A DNA stretch of 15,740 nucleotides from NCBI GenBank assembly GCA_023474185.1, contig JAMCXR010000022.1, forward strand, positions 1 to 15,740. The letters run 5' to 3'. Positions 1 through 6,164 of this stretch are shown here, piece by piece. Source of the stretch: Patescibacteria group bacterium (lineage in GTDB: Bacteria; Patescibacteriota; Minisyncoccia; UBA6257; Colwellbacteraceae). The notes under the pieces were generated by a model, which saw only the letters and a program-made list of their open reading frames with translations, made no database searches and had not been told where the DNA came from. How positions within the stretch are numbered: the stretch's first letter is position 1; each line of letters opens with the position of its first letter. The position numbers and the translations under genes were made by a program.

Positions 1-250
1 TTGACGTTATGTCCGTGTTGGCGCCCGAGGCGGCTGCTCCCAGATTGCTTCTTGCTCCGCTCACCGTTGAGGCTCCGGTTCCTCCGTCGGTGACGGAGAT
101 GGGACCCGGAGTTCCGTTTGGAGGAGACTGGGTGGGGTTGGTGAAAGCATGAGCGGTTTGACTCACGACGAACCAAGTCAATGCGACAAATAAAAAGGAC
201 AGTAAGATCAGATATCTTCTCGTGGTTTTAACGGGGGAAGATTTTGTCAT
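1..250 (-). CDS. Secreted surface protein with tail-fibre-like repeat (5' end only)
   Basis: Partial gene that runs off the left edge; 83 codons are visible from the ATG at 250. Residues 1-12 are basic (K3, K8, R11, R12), about 13-30 form a hydrophobic core (YLILLSFLFVALTWFVV), and AHA at 33-35 fits a signal peptidase I site, so export is likely. A Pro/Gly/Ser-rich linker follows (NPTQSPPNGTPGP). From about residue 51 the sequence reads SVTDGGTGASTVSGARSNLG and continues AAASGANTDITS. This resembles the GGTGA...AR.NLG and A.SGANSDITSL repeats found in phage tail fibres and in proteins ending in an endosialidase-type intramolecular chaperone. That domain would lie outside the window. Function inferred: a fibrous adhesin or surface appendage. 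The start is backed by the promoter at 263-291. Exact role unknown. Confidence 0.8.
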   Translation of the reverse strand, partial: MTKSSPVKTTRRYLILLSFLFVALTWFVVSQTAHAFTNPTQSPPNGTPGPISVTDGGTGASTVSGARSNLGAAASGANTDITS

Positions 251-262
251 TGCCGTTTACTA

Positions 263-291
263 ATTTTAGCGGTTAGGGGATGAAGAGGCAA
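263..291 (-). promoter_or_regulatory. Promoter of the secreted tail-fibre-like gene
   Basis: On the minus strand, TTGCCT (291-286) and TAAAAT (268-263) are separated by exactly 17 nt. The -10 box ends 12 nt before the ATG at 250, predicting a leader of about 5-6 nt with no Shine-Dalgarno sequence. The 70-nt gap between csaA and this gene holds no clear terminator, so some read-through from csaA is possible. Confidence 0.55.
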
Positions 292-320
292 TGGGGGGTT
301 ATTAACAGTGGAAGGTAAAG

Positions 321-662
321 TTAGGACAGTTTATTGCCCAGAGGTACCTCCTTGGTAGGAATTACGAGAACGGCTTCATTATTTTCATCCGTAAAGCCGA
401 GAACTAAAACTTCGGAGTTGAACGGCCCAACCTGTTTGGGCGGGAAATTAACCACGCAGGCAACTTGTTTGTTCAGTAAATTCTCCTTGGAGTAATTGGC
501 CGTTAGCCTAGCCGAAGATTTTTTGACGCCCAGCGGCCCGAAATCTATCGTCAGCTTATACGCCGCCCGGCGCGCCTCCGGGAAATCGTCCACTTTGACG
601 ATCCGGCCGACCCGGACATCGACTTTAGCAAAATCGTCAAAGGAAATAAGATTTCCTGGCAT
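321..662 (-). CDS. csaA: CsaA-type tRNA-binding / export chaperone
   Basis: A 113-residue single-domain OB-fold protein of the EMAPII/tRNA-binding family. Family landmarks are in order: DFAKVDVRVGRIVKVDDFPE near the N-terminus, ARRAAYKLTIDFGPLGVKKS, SSARLTANYSKENLLNKQV, VACVVNFPPKQVGPFNSEVL and a final EVPLGNKL. These match Bacillus CsaA closely, including length. Known for the family: CsaA dimers bind unfolded preproteins and SecA in Bacillus; related domains bind tRNA. The ATG at 662 was preferred over a TTG 21 nt upstream because the family begins near 'F.DF.K.D.R' and the ATG leaves one base after the DUF167 stop, suggesting co-transcription. secA lies about 1.2 kb away. An alternative is a stand-alone MetRS C-terminal-like tRNA-binding domain, but no synthetase is present here. 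Confidence 0.88.
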   Translation of the reverse strand: MPGNLISFDDFAKVDVRVGRIVKVDDFPEARRAAYKLTIDFGPLGVKKSSARLTANYSKENLLNKQVACVVNFPPKQVGPFNSEVLVLGFTDENNEAVLVIPTKEVPLGNKLS

Positions 663-663
663 A

Positions 664-888
664 TTATTCAAACGGTATCTCAAAAATTTTTCTGCGAGAT
701 GACGATCCTCTCACCAGCTTCACCTCGGACTGCGGCAAGCTAAAGAATTCGGCCAAAGCTTTGCCTACCGCCACATTGGCTCGGCCGCCTTCCGGAGGTT
801 CTTTAACACCAACTCTAAATCTTCCACCAGCGAGCTTTTCCACGCTCGTTTTCTTGGACCGCGGTTTGACCAGCACGATAATTTTCAT
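664..888 (-). CDS. DUF167 / YggU family protein
   Basis: A 74-residue protein that matches the small DUF167 (YggU) family along its whole length. The N-terminal strand is MKIIVLVKPRSKKTSVEK, the signature PPEGGRANVAVGKALAEFF starts at residue 31, and a C-terminal KLVRGSSSRRKIFEI segment follows. The family adopts a small alpha/beta fold and is widespread, but its molecular role is not established, so none is assigned. The ATG at 888 sits at the end of a 56-nt intergenic region shared with the divergent methyltransferase. A weak minus-strand -10-like TATTAT lies at 916-911. The stop codon is one base before the csaA ATG, so the two genes probably form a pair. Confidence 0.85.
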   Translation of the reverse strand: MKIIVLVKPRSKKTSVEKLAGGRFRVGVKEPPEGGRANVAVGKALAEFFSLPQSEVKLVRGSSSRRKIFEIPFE

Positions 889-906
889 CTGTTTATGAAA
901 GTCTTT

Positions 907-937
907 TTGAATAATAACATTTTCTCCATGCTATAAT
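907..937 (+). promoter_or_regulatory. Promoter of the methyltransferase gene
   Basis: A perfect TATAAT lies at 932-937 on the plus strand. TTGAAT at 907-912 is a possible -35 element, although the 19-nt spacer is longer than ideal. Only 7 nt separate the -10 box from the ATG at 945, so transcription should start at or within a base of the start codon, giving a leaderless mRNA. Confidence 0.55.
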
Positions 938-944
938 CACCGGC

Positions 945-1547
945 ATGGATGGCGCTACTATCGAGGCTTACGACAAAATGGCTAAAGAGTACGACGAAGA
1001 AACGAGCGATTTTTGGAAAAAGTTTCCCAGAACCTTTCTTAACAAATTTATCAGCCTGGCAGGAAAAGCGGTGCTAGACGTGGGAAGCGGCCCGGGCAGG
1101 GACGGGCTGATTTTCAAAAACGCCGGATTAAACGTAATTTGTCTGGACGCATCGAAGTCAATGGTTGAGATTTCCGGTAAACGAGGGCTGGAATCGGTGC
1201 TGGGCGATTTTAACGACCTGCCGTTTAAAGACGACTCGTTCGACAGCGCTTGGGCTTATACGTCTCTGCTGCACGTGCCGAAAGCCGAGATTCACGGACC
1301 GCTTCAAGAAATAAGACGGGTGCTTAAACCCAACGGCGTCTTCGGTCTTGGTCTCATCGAAGGCGAGGGGGAAATATATCGAGAAAGCCTCAAAGTCACC
1401 AAGCCGAGGTGGTTTAGCTATTATCAAAAAGGAGAAGTGGAAAAAATATTATCCGACAACGATTTTGAAATTCTGTATTTCGAACAATTTAAACCCAATA
1501 CGAGAAATTACTTGAATTTTATCTCCCAAAAGAAGGATCCCAGTTAA
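945..1547 (+). CDS. Class I SAM-dependent methyltransferase
   Basis: 200 residues with a Rossmann-type methyltransferase core. Motif I is VLDVGSGPGRDGLIF (about 43-57). The acidic end of strand 2 is VICLDAS (about 65-71). A GDFNDLPFKDDSFD segment gives the motif II/III region, followed by LHVPKAE and the EIRRVLKPNGVFGLGL strand typical of Methyltransf_11 proteins. The N-terminal 'AYDKMAKEYDE' is the usual lead-in helix for this family. The substrate cannot be told from the sequence. It is the only confident plus-strand protein gene in the window. It is divergent from DUF167 and converges on the DUF3850 gene with a single base between the two stop codons and no visible terminator, so opposing transcripts must overlap or depend on something other than a hairpin. 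Confidence 0.85.
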   Translation: MDGATIEAYDKMAKEYDEETSDFWKKFPRTFLNKFISLAGKAVLDVGSGPGRDGLIFKNAGLNVICLDASKSMVEISGKRGLESVLGDFNDLPFKDDSFDSAWAYTSLLHVPKAEIHGPLQEIRRVLKPNGVFGLGLIEGEGEIYRESLKVTKPRWFSYYQKGEVEKILSDNDFEILYFEQFKPNTRNYLNFISQKKDPS

Positions 1548-1548
1548 T

Positions 1549-1815
1549 CTATTCCAGCGAAATTATTTGTATCCCCTTTTCTTTTATTTCTTCTTCCGGC
1601 CAAAACAGCTTGTCCAACTTAAACCTGCCGACATAAGTCACTTTTTTCTTTGTCGTTCTGCCGGTGTACGCGCCGGTTTTCGGATCCCACTCCTTAAGGA
1701 GCAGCGTGTCGCCTTCTTTAATTTCAAAATCGTCGAGGCGAAGCTCAAACCCTTTCTTCCCGGAAGCCACGTCGTCGAAATACTCAGGCCAGATTTTCTT
1801 GCGCACGATTGCCAT
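1549..1815 (-). CDS. ASCH-superfamily protein, DUF3850 type
   Basis: An 88-residue protein. The stretch KKIWPEYFDDVASGKKGFEL, followed by RLDDFEIKEGDTLLLKEWDP and KTGAYTGRTTKKKVTYVGRF, is characteristic of DUF3850 and the wider ASCH fold (a PUA-like beta-barrel thought to bind RNA or modified nucleosides). The specific role is unknown. The start is fixed by a strong Shine-Dalgarno GGAGGG at 1829-1824 that lies inside the last two codons of secA, 8 nt before the ATG. A longer reading from 1932 would overlap the secA zinc-binding tail and has no homology in its extension. The gene is third in hpf-secA-DUF3850 and should be translationally coupled to secA termination. Its 3' end abuts the convergent methyltransferase. 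Confidence 0.85.
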   Translation of the reverse strand: MAIVRKKIWPEYFDDVASGKKGFELRLDDFEIKEGDTLLLKEWDPKTGAYTGRTTKKKVTYVGRFKLDKLFWPEEEIKEKGIQIISLE

Positions 1816-1820
1816 TTTGC

Positions 1821-4406
1821 TTACCCTCCTATCCTTTGCTGCTGGGTCGTTTTCCTTTTCATATTTTCTTGGTGTTCGGGAGTATTTAACAGCCCACACC
1901 TTTTGAATTTCTTTCCGGAGCCGCAGGGACAAGGATCATTTCTACCGACGCCGGCGAACCTGGGGTCGTTTTGAATATTGCTTAGAGTACGCTGTTCTGC
2001 GGGAATAGCCGGCGCCGCCAGTATTTTCATAGCGTTATTAAACGCCCAGGCATCAGAGTTGCGTTTCATATTATCGAAAAGAGCGCGACTTTCGCGGCGA
2101 TACTCGACCAGGGGGTCTCTTTGTCCGTAGGCACGAAGTTTTACCGACTCGGTCAAAGCTTCGATGTCTTCCAAGTGGTTCATCCACAGGAAGTCCATTG
2201 CTCCCAAAAGCTGAATGTTGGCGAATCCTACGTCCTCTACCGCGTCAATTTTGATTTCGGCTTCGGAATTCAGCGCTGCGAAATCGCCCTCGGCCGCTTC
2301 CCCGCTGAAAACGCCGGCATCGCGCGCCATTTTTAAGACATCACCCCAAGCCAACGTGGAGTTTTTTAAAACGCCAATATGTCTGCTAATTGCATCTTTT
2401 ATGAAGCCTTTCAAGTCTTCCTTGCTCATAGCCGCGACTAATTTTTGCCTCAGAAGGTAAAACTCCATCCTTTGCTTGTTCAATATGTCGTCGTATTCCA
2501 GCAGGTACTTTCTGGCGTCGAAGTTCAATCCCTCGATTTTTTCCTGCGCCTGAATGATAGCTCTCGATACCAAACCGGACTGAATCGGCATGTCGTCAGG
2601 CACGTCCATTCTTTCCATTAGGGCCTTGAGCTTCTCTCCGCCGAAAATGCGCAATAAATCGTCTTCCAGAGAAAGAAAAAATTGGGAAGATCCCGGGTCT
2701 CCTTGGCGGCCGGCACGTCCCCGCAACTGGTTGTCGATCCGGCGCGCTTCATGCCTTTCCGTTCCCAAGACGTGCAAACCCCCGAGCTCCCGGACTCTCG
2801 CCGCTTCCTCCTTATCCGGAGGGTTGCCCCCTAAAACGATGTCTACTCCCCGTCCGGCCAGGTTGGTGGCCAAGGTAACGGCGCCCAATCGTCCGGCTTG
2901 GGCGATGATTCTTCCTTCCTGTTCATGATTTTTGGCGTTCAAAATCTCGAACGGAACCCCCTCTTCCTGCAGGACTCCGGCCAGCATTTCGTTCTTTTCA
3001 ATGGAGGTGGTGCCTATGAGTACCGGGCGGCCTTCTTCGTGGAGGCGCCTGACCTCCTTGGCGATAGCTCGGTACTTGCCTTTCAGATTCTTAAAAACGG
3101 TGTCCGACTCGTCTTTTCTGACTAGCGGCTTATTGGTCGGGATGCTCGCCACCTCCAAACCGTAAACTTTATGGAACTCCTCGGCGGAGGTCTGGGCCGT
3201 ACCGGTCATCCCCGCCAGCTTCTTATAGAGCCTGAAATAGTTTTGAATCGTAATCTGGGCGTAGGTGCGGCTTTCCTGCTGCACCAAAACTTTTTCTTTG
3301 GCCTCGATGGCCTGGTGCAGTCCGGCGGAATAGCGGCGTCCGAACATCAGCCTGCCGGTAAACTGGTCGACAATGATTACTTCCCCGTCTTTGACCACGT
3401 AATCTTTGTCCTTAGTGAATAAAGATTTGGCTTTAAGGCTCGACTCTAAATATCTCACGAGGCGAAGGTTCTCCGCTCCGAAGATGTCTTTGATGCCGGT
3501 TGTTCTTTCCACCTTGTCTATTCCCGATTCGGTAATCTCAACCGATTTCATTTTTTCATCGACTGTGTAGTCTTGATCTTTTTCTAATCCCTCAATAGCT
3601 CGGGCGAATACCTTATAGAGTTCGGAAGATTCGGCATCCGGAGCCGAAATAATGAGCGGTGTCCGAGCTTCATCGATCAGTATCGAATCGACTTCGTCGA
3701 TGACTGCGAAGTTGTGCCCGCGCTGCACCTGCTGGATTACGCTTGAAGCCAAGTTGTCGCGGAGGTAATCGAAACCGAACTCATGATTGGTTCCGTAAGT
3801 GATGTCCGCTTCATAAGCCTCACGGCGACTGATTGGTCTCAAATATTCTTTTTGCACCAGAAAACTGCCGGTCGTGTCCCGTTCTTTGTCGATGAGCTGG
3901 CCTTCCTCCGGAGGAATACGCCAGGCAGGGTCGTAAATGAAAGCCGCTTCGTGCGCCAGACAAGCGACGGACAAGCCCAAAAAATTGTAAATTTGTCCCA
4001 TCCATACCGCATCTCTTTGAGCCAGATAATCGTTGACGGTGATGACGTGCACTCCCCGACCTTCCAAAGCGTTCAAGTAAACGGCCGGAGTCGCAGCCAA
4101 CGTTTTTCCTTCGCCGGTGACCATTTCCGCTATGCCGCCGTGGTGCAGAATCAGCCCGCCCCAAAGCTGGACGTCGTAATGCCTTTGCCCCAGCGTGCGT
4201 CTGGACGCCTCCCTCGCCAAAGCAAAAGCCAAGGGCAAAATTTCGTCCAACCCCTTGCCATCCGCCACTTCTTTTTTAAGCCGCAGGCTTTCAGCTTTGA
4301 TTTCCTCATCTCCCAAAGAACGAAGCCGCTCTTCTTCTTCGTTGATTAAAACCAGTTCCCGCGGCGGCTTGGCCTCCCGGCCAAAAACACCCAAAAAGCC
4401 CGCCAT
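1821..4406 (-). CDS. secA: Protein translocase ATPase SecA
   Basis: 861 residues, a normal SecA length. It is the motor that pushes preproteins through SecYEG. NBD1 has the Walker A loop (TGEGKT, 97-102), HVITVNDYLAQRDA (about 120-133) and ADITYGTNHEFGFDYLRDN (200-218). Walker B is VIDEVDSILIDEARTP (235-250). NBD2 has AGMTGTAQTSAEEF, LATNLAGRGVDIVLGG and RRIDNQLRGRAGRQGDPGSS. The scaffold region has LNFDARKYLLEYDDILNKQR and FLWMNHLEDIEALTESV. Two oddities stand out. An extra segment of about 40 residues (roughly 150-192, with HEAAFIYDPAW...LVQKEYLRPISRREAY) precedes ADITYG. In the C-terminal zinc motif CPCGSGKKFKRC (826-837), the usual fourth ligand (C or H right after the last Cys) is Gly838. 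The ATG lies 3 nt after the hpf stop, with GAGG about 11 nt upstream. Confidence 0.98.
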   Translation of the reverse strand: MAGFLGVFGREAKPPRELVLINEEEERLRSLGDEEIKAESLRLKKEVADGKGLDEILPLAFALAREASRRTLGQRHYDVQLWGGLILHHGGIAEMVTGEGKTLAATPAVYLNALEGRGVHVITVNDYLAQRDAVWMGQIYNFLGLSVACLAHEAAFIYDPAWRIPPEEGQLIDKERDTTGSFLVQKEYLRPISRREAYEADITYGTNHEFGFDYLRDNLASSVIQQVQRGHNFAVIDEVDSILIDEARTPLIISAPDAESSELYKVFARAIEGLEKDQDYTVDEKMKSVEITESGIDKVERTTGIKDIFGAENLRLVRYLESSLKAKSLFTKDKDYVVKDGEVIIVDQFTGRLMFGRRYSAGLHQAIEAKEKVLVQQESRTYAQITIQNYFRLYKKLAGMTGTAQTSAEEFHKVYGLEVASIPTNKPLVRKDESDTVFKNLKGKYRAIAKEVRRLHEEGRPVLIGTTSIEKNEMLAGVLQEEGVPFEILNAKNHEQEGRIIAQAGRLGAVTLATNLAGRGVDIVLGGNPPDKEEAARVRELGGLHVLGTERHEARRIDNQLRGRAGRQGDPGSSQFFLSLEDDLLRIFGGEKLKALMERMDVPDDMPIQSGLVSRAIIQAQEKIEGLNFDARKYLLEYDDILNKQRMEFYLLRQKLVAAMSKEDLKGFIKDAISRHIGVLKNSTLAWGDVLKMARDAGVFSGEAAEGDFAALNSEAEIKIDAVEDVGFANIQLLGAMDFLWMNHLEDIEALTESVKLRAYGQRDPLVEYRRESRALFDNMKRNSDAWAFNNAMKILAAPAIPAEQRTLSNIQNDPRFAGVGRNDPCPCGSGKKFKRCGLLNTPEHQENMKRKTTQQQRIGG

Positions 4407-4409
4407 AAA

Positions 4410-4730
4410 TTATTTTTCCTCTTTTTTCTCCTTAAACTTTTTTACTTCCTCCGCCAGCTTGTCCCTCAATCCGTCTATTACCGCCCTGATTTCTTCCCCG
4501 TCGTTCTCCGCCCGAATATTTTCTCCCAAAACCTGCAAAGTGGCTTCGGCGTAAAAAACGTTTCCCTTGCGGTGGTGTTTGGTAGTCCTGGCAACCTCGA
4601 CTTGCGTGCGAACATCGGTTCCTTCCCCGACTTTGCCGAGAAATTTATCGACTCCTCCCATCCTGATGTTTATATACTCTTTTAGCGGCGAGGTAAGCTC
4701 TAAACCGCTGGCCATAATGTCTATTCTCAT
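4410..4730 (-). CDS. hpf: Ribosome hibernation promoting factor, short form
   Basis: 106 residues in the HPF/YfiA (RaiA) family. The beta-alpha-beta-beta-beta-alpha pattern is readable: MRIDIMASGLELTSPLKEYI, a strand with VRTQVEVARTTKHHRKGNVF, YAEATLQVLGENIRAENDGE, then an amphipathic helix (EIRAVIDGLRDKLAEEVKKF) with a Lys/Glu-rich tail. It lacks the extra C-terminal dimerisation domain of long HPF, so it is the short class. The family binds the 30S decoding region and silences ribosomes under stress. It is first in hpf-secA-DUF3850 (3-nt gap to secA). The promoter at 4739-4767 predicts a leader of only 1-2 nt, and there is no Shine-Dalgarno sequence. Confidence 0.92.
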   Translation of the reverse strand: MRIDIMASGLELTSPLKEYINIRMGGVDKFLGKVGEGTDVRTQVEVARTTKHHRKGNVFYAEATLQVLGENIRAENDGEEIRAVIDGLRDKLAEEVKKFKEKKEEK

Positions 4731-4738
4731 CCAGTCTT

Positions 4739-4767
4739 ATCTTACCTCGCGAAGCTCCCTCTGACAA
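4739..4767 (-). promoter_or_regulatory. Promoter of the hpf-secA-DUF3850 operon
   Basis: On the minus strand TTGTCA (4767-4762) and TAAGAT (4744-4739) have an exact 17-nt spacer. The -10 box ends 8 nt before the hpf ATG (4730), so the predicted transcript starts 1-2 nt before, or at, the start codon. Confidence 0.6.
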
Positions 4768-4793
4768 ACGCCCGTTTTGCTGGCGGTTCTCCA

Positions 4794-4832
4794 AATCAAA
4801 GCGCCCCATGACATCCACGGGGCGCTTTGATT
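4794..4832 (-). terminator. Perfect 14-bp stem-loop, probable terminator
   Basis: 4794-4807 and 4819-4832 are perfect inverted repeats of 14 bp (core AAAGCGCCCC / GGGGCGCTTT) around an 11-nt loop. It lies just downstream of the lysine-rich mini-ORF and upstream of the hpf promoter. Read on the minus strand the 3' arm ends in CTTTGATT, a weak U-tract; read on the plus strand the same ending occurs. It is most simply a terminator that insulates hpf from the murB/mini-ORF transcript, possibly acting in both directions. Confidence 0.65.
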
Positions 4833-4844
4833 CCTAAGAAAAGA

Positions 4845-4889
4845 TTATTTTTTCTTCTTAGCCGCTTTCTTGGCTTTCTTCTTCGCCAT
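4845..4889 (-). CDS. Lysine/alanine-rich mini-protein, 14 codons (tentative)
   Basis: ATG at 4889 opens MAKKKAKKAAKKKK and ends at TAA (4847-4845). It encodes nine lysines and four alanines apart from the initiator Met. The composition resembles the basic tails of histone H1-like or HU-like proteins and of some ribosomal proteins, but at 14 residues no domain can be assigned. The stem-loop at 4794-4832 follows 12 nt after the stop codon, as expected for a small transcribed gene. Upstream is an AT-rich stretch with a -10-like TAAAAT (4965-4960) and an inverted repeat at 4931-4945. There is no good Shine-Dalgarno sequence before the ATG. It could also be a chance reading of a purine-rich stretch, or a leftover tail of a decayed gene. 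Function unknown. Confidence 0.4.
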   Translation of the reverse strand: MAKKKAKKAAKKKK

Positions 4890-4930
4890 GTCTTTGTAAT
4901 ATTTATTTGACCAACGGAGGATTGTCGACT

Positions 4931-4945
4931 ATCAATCGCATTGAT
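4931..4945. repeat. Small inverted repeat upstream of the mini-ORF
   Basis: ATCAAT (4931-4936) and ATTGAT (4940-4945) are perfectly complementary around CGC. It lies in the 126-nt AT-rich gap between the murB stop and the mini-ORF, downstream of a possible -10 box (4965-4960). It may be a protein-binding site or a leader hairpin; six base pairs with a 3-nt loop is weak evidence on its own. Confidence 0.3.
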
Positions 4946-5015
4946 CTTTTCCTTGTCTGTTTAAATTTTAGAACAAATATTTTTTAAAAAAACTGTTGAT
5001 AACTTAAAAAACAAC

Positions 5016-5960
5016 TCATGAAGCCAAGTTAAGTATTTCCTCTTCCAGCCGGACGCCGAATTTCCGATTGACCGCATCTTTGGCGACCGCAATCAATCCG
5101 GAAACGTCCCGCGAACTGGCGTTTAAAACATTGACTATGAAATTGGGGTGCTTCGGCGAAATCATCGCCCCTCCCAGAGACAAACCGCGCAGTCCGGCTT
5201 CGGCTATCAGGCGCGCGGTCGGTATAACCGGGAAAGGATCTGTTTTGACGTTTAAGCCGTAAAGCTTCACGACTTCCGGAGAAATGCGCTCCGCCTGAAC
5301 GTTTTTAAAGATGCTGCCGATGTTCGGGTGTTCGAGAGGCTGCCGCGCTTGCCGGTATTCGATATTTTTCAACGCCTTGTTCAAGATTTCTTCTTTTTCT
5401 CCAGGAATTAAGGAAAAAACGACTTCCAAGACAATCTCCCGGCTGCGATTGCGGCGGAATACGCTGTTGCGGTAAGAAAACTCGCACTCCCCGCGGTTGC
5501 GCTTGTTCAAAACATAAGTTCGAGTGTCGAGGCTCAATACTTCACTCACCGAATCTTTGGTTTCTCCGCCAAAAGCTCCGGCATTGCCGAAAACGGCTCC
5601 GCCGACGGTTCCGGGAAGCCCTCCGGCCCATTCCAATCCGCTTAGGTTGTTTTCGGCAGCAAAGTTCAGGAGGTCGGCCACGCTTACGCCGGCCCCAACC
5701 TTTATCGCGGCTCCGTCGCGTTCTAAGGTGGTTATTTCCGGCTTAAGAACTAGTCCGCCGAATCCCTTATCGTCCCAAAGTATGTTCGTTCCCCCGCCGA
5801 GAATGAAAATTTTTTTTCGCCGCGACCATATTCCGCGTCTCCACTTTTTTAACCCGGTAACGATGCTTTCCGGGCTGTCGGCGGCCAAAAAATTATCGGC
5901 TGGTCCGCCGATCTTAAAACTGCTGAAATTTTTTAACTCGATTTCCGAATTTCCAGACAT
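5016..5960 (-). CDS. murB: UDP-N-acetylenolpyruvoylglucosamine reductase
   Basis: 314 residues. MurB is the FAD/NADPH enzyme that reduces UDP-GlcNAc-enolpyruvate to UDP-MurNAc. The FAD-binding N-terminus has SSFKIGGPADNF (13-24), ILGGGTNILWDDKGFGGLVL (53-72) and LEWAGGLPGTVGGAVFGNAG (109-128). The C-terminal MurB domain has FSYRNSVFRR (161-170), the serine loop HPNIGSIFKN (211-220), SLGGAMISPKHPNFIVNV, and a late acidic LEEEIL that should hold the catalytic glutamate. The ATG at 5960 is immediately preceded by GGAGG (5965-5961) with zero spacing, which is too close for normal Shine-Dalgarno pairing. No better start codon lies just downstream, and family similarity begins at about residue 10. 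It is separated from murC by a plus-strand unit and has its own leader. Confidence 0.95.
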   Translation of the reverse strand: MSGNSEIELKNFSSFKIGGPADNFLAADSPESIVTGLKKWRRGIWSRRKKIFILGGGTNILWDDKGFGGLVLKPEITTLERDGAAIKVGAGVSVADLLNFAAENNLSGLEWAGGLPGTVGGAVFGNAGAFGGETKDSVSEVLSLDTRTYVLNKRNRGECEFSYRNSVFRRNRSREIVLEVVFSLIPGEKEEILNKALKNIEYRQARQPLEHPNIGSIFKNVQAERISPEVVKLYGLNVKTDPFPVIPTARLIAEAGLRGLSLGGAMISPKHPNFIVNVLNASSRDVSGLIAVAKDAVNRKFGVRLEEEILNLAS

Positions 5961-6000
5961 CCTCCAAGAAAACGATTGCTAACCTAGTTTGCTTCGCTGA

Positions 6001-6070
6001 GGCGGTAGGGGTGACCTCCAAATAATTTTTATTAGAGTGAGTGCTCTCACTACCGCCCGATTGCATTATA
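6001..6070 (-). promoter_or_regulatory. murB promoter -10 box and structured leader
   Basis: A perfect TATAAT occurs on the minus strand at 6070-6065, with no clear -35 element. The predicted transcript start near 6058 falls at the foot of a stem in which GGCGGTAG (6057-6050) pairs with CTACCGCC (6008-6001). An alternative inner hairpin AGTGAG-AGCA-CTCACT uses 6051-6036. The two structures share 6050-6051 and are nearly mutually exclusive at that edge. The leader is about 98 nt, unlike the very short leaders elsewhere in the window. This may be a regulatory leader; no known riboswitch class is recognised. Confidence 0.4.
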
Positions 6071-6129
6071 CAAGGATATCTGGAAGTTTAAAAACAAATA
6101 GCGCTAGGGACCGGCCGGAATTTGCGTTG

Positions 6130-6158
6130 TTGACAAAACTCGGTGATTTAATTAAAAA
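6130..6158 (+). promoter_or_regulatory. Plus-strand promoter of the murB-murC intergenic RNA
   Basis: A perfect TTGACA at 6130-6135 is followed after 17 nt by TAAAAA (6153-6158), a 4/6 match to TATAAT. The predicted start is about 6165, just before the first hairpin of the structured segment. Confidence 0.45.
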
Positions 6159-6164
6159 TTTCTT

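Noticed and set aside
663..683. TTG start for CsaA 21 nt upstream
   Set aside because: Overlaps the DUF167 end and adds residues with no family counterpart; the ATG at 662 fits the family start.
1816..1932. N-terminal extension of the DUF3850 protein
   Set aside because: Would overlap the secA zinc-binding tail in another frame, and the GGAGGG site with 8-nt spacing clearly marks the ATG at 1815.
3783..4349. 188-codon plus-strand frame antisense to secA
   Set aside because: Lies wholly opposite conserved SecA NBD1 motifs; a shadow of the real gene.
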